DNA of 64,000 nt, from positions 186,001-250,000 of the forward strand of contig JACRNB010000011.1 of assembly GCA_016219425.1 (NCBI GenBank), written 5' to 3'. The position numbers and the translations under genes were made by a program. This document shows positions 63,475 through 64,000 of the stretch, piece by piece. The stretch comes from Betaproteobacteria bacterium (GTDB lineage Bacteria; Pseudomonadota; Gammaproteobacteria; Burkholderiales; Thiobacillaceae). The notes beneath the pieces were generated by a model. It ran no database searches. It had not been told where the DNA came from and was given only the letters and a program-made list of their open reading frames with translations. Positions within the stretch are counted from its first letter, which is position 1. Each line of letters opens with the position of its first letter.

Positions 63475-63516
63475 GCTGTCTCCTGTTATGTCGGGTATGC
63501 CTGGTAGGCGCGGGGA

Positions 63517-64000
63517 TTATGGCATCGAAGCCGGGGCCCGATGTTCGACCCGGCACAGCCCGCGCATCTCGCACCAGGCGCAGGCGGAGGGTGCGCCGTG
63601 GGCCGGAATGGCCGCTCCGCAGGCCATGGCGGAGAGGGTGTCGCGCAGACGTAGCGCCTCCTCCCCGGCGGCGACGGCGAGATCGCCCGGCCAGGCCAGT
63701 TCGGTCACCCGGTCGCGCTCGTCCAGGGCCACGAAGGCGGCCTCCGCCGCGCCCGCAAGCCAGGCGTAGGCGGTGAGCTGCGCGTCCTCGGCCTCGGGCG
63801 CCAGCTTCTGTTTCAGCGTCTGGCGCGACTGGGTCTTGTAGTCCAGCGCCACGAGCGCGTCCTCCCGCGCGTCGATGCGGTCGGCGCGCCCCTCCAGGCG
63901 CGTGCGCCCCGCCTCCGCCGCCGTCCCCGCCCACTCGATCTCCGCGCTCAAGGCGGTCTCTGCGGACTCGAAGCGATAGCCCCGCGCCTCCCAACCCAGC
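63517..64000 (-). CDS. RecB/AddB-type PD-(D/E)XK nuclease, C-terminal part (cut by window edge)
   Basis: About 160 residues of the C-terminus; the frame is open to base 64000. The nuclease core GRADRID (with the D), VALDYKTQSRQ (D-x-K) and QLTAYAWL is present, and CAWCEMRGLCR provides the cysteines of an AddB/Cas4-like iron-sulfur site. This matches the end of the AddB-like helicase-exonuclease of betaproteobacteria. The N-terminal part lies outside the window. Confidence 0.85.
   Translation of the reverse strand, partial: LGWEARGYRFESAETALSAEIEWAGTAAEAGRTRLEGRADRIDAREDALVALDYKTQSRQTLKQKLAPEAEDAQLTAYAWLAGAAEAAFVALDERDRVTELAWPGDLAVAAGEEALRLRDTLSAMACGAAIPAHGAPSACAWCEMRGLCRVEHRAPASMP

Overview
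The window is about 64 kb of GC-rich chromosome from a proteobacterium. Gene content suggests a betaproteobacterium of the Thiobacillus/Gallionella/Azoarcus kind: rpsU-yqeY-dnaG, msrPQ, sucCD, ftsYEX with paired M16 peptidases, rsmD-coaD-ferredoxin, valS-holC, and a di-haem class I cytochrome c. This placement is inference from gene order and protein style; no rRNA gene is present.

Layout. 0-16.9 kb is mostly core: msrPQ; an ECF sigma/anti-sigma pair with a methionine-rich HvfA-like secreted protein; dnaG, yqeY and rpsU divergent from tsaD; plsY, folB, a methyltransferase, valS and holC; a PsiF-like protein; and a zinc-type uptake operon (zrgA-like protein, ABC ATPase, FtsX-type permease). 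16.9-20.5 kb is a small accessory patch (HipA/HipB, BRO-N protein, DUF4268 protein). 20.6-35.8 kb is core again: sucD, a lone HicB-like gene, sucC, a ferredoxin reductase, an epimerase whose 3' end is tandemly duplicated, a DUF4143 ATPase, namZ, a hydrolase, ftsXEY, two M16 peptidases, rsmD, coaD and a ferredoxin. Short palindromic repeats are scattered here. Two lie in frame inside coding sequence (valS, and the signal peptide of an M16 gene) and three carry the stop codon of a neighbouring gene.

35.87-61.12 kb is a genomic island of about 25 kb. Its right end is an intact tRNA-Arg(CCG) gene; its left end is an exact 43-bp copy of the 3' part of that tRNA. No integrase is visible. From left to right the island holds (i) a leftward operon of a cupin-like protein, a dTMP-kinase-like protein, a GreA/GreB-like factor and a CARF/RtcR-type sigma-54 activator, preceded by a perfect-looking -24/-12 promoter and an IHF-type site; (ii) a DUF1232 protein, a VirD4/HerA-type ATPase and a leftward DUF4407 membrane-protein cluster; (iii) a CARF-HEPN ribonuclease gene; (iv) a 25-repeat CRISPR array; (v) an adaptation module of a stand-alone reverse transcriptase, a protein with two Cas2-like halves, and Cas1; (vi) an effector operon cas10, cas7-5-11, cas7-2x, csx19, cas7-insertion, the arrangement known as type III-D variant (III-Dv); and (vii) a divergent cas6.

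How it may work together (inference): Cas10 keeps its GGDD cyclase motif but has no HD nuclease, so target RNA should trigger a cyclic oligoadenylate signal. Two proteins in the island have CARF-like sensors: the CARF-HEPN RNase and the CARF sigma-54 activator. The second would link CRISPR detection to transcription of its own four-gene operon. This CRISPR-coupled sigma-54 response is the most unusual thing in the window. After the island come a di-haem cytochrome c, a MetY-type sulfhydrylase and the C-terminal part of a RecB/AddB-type nuclease cut by the window edge.
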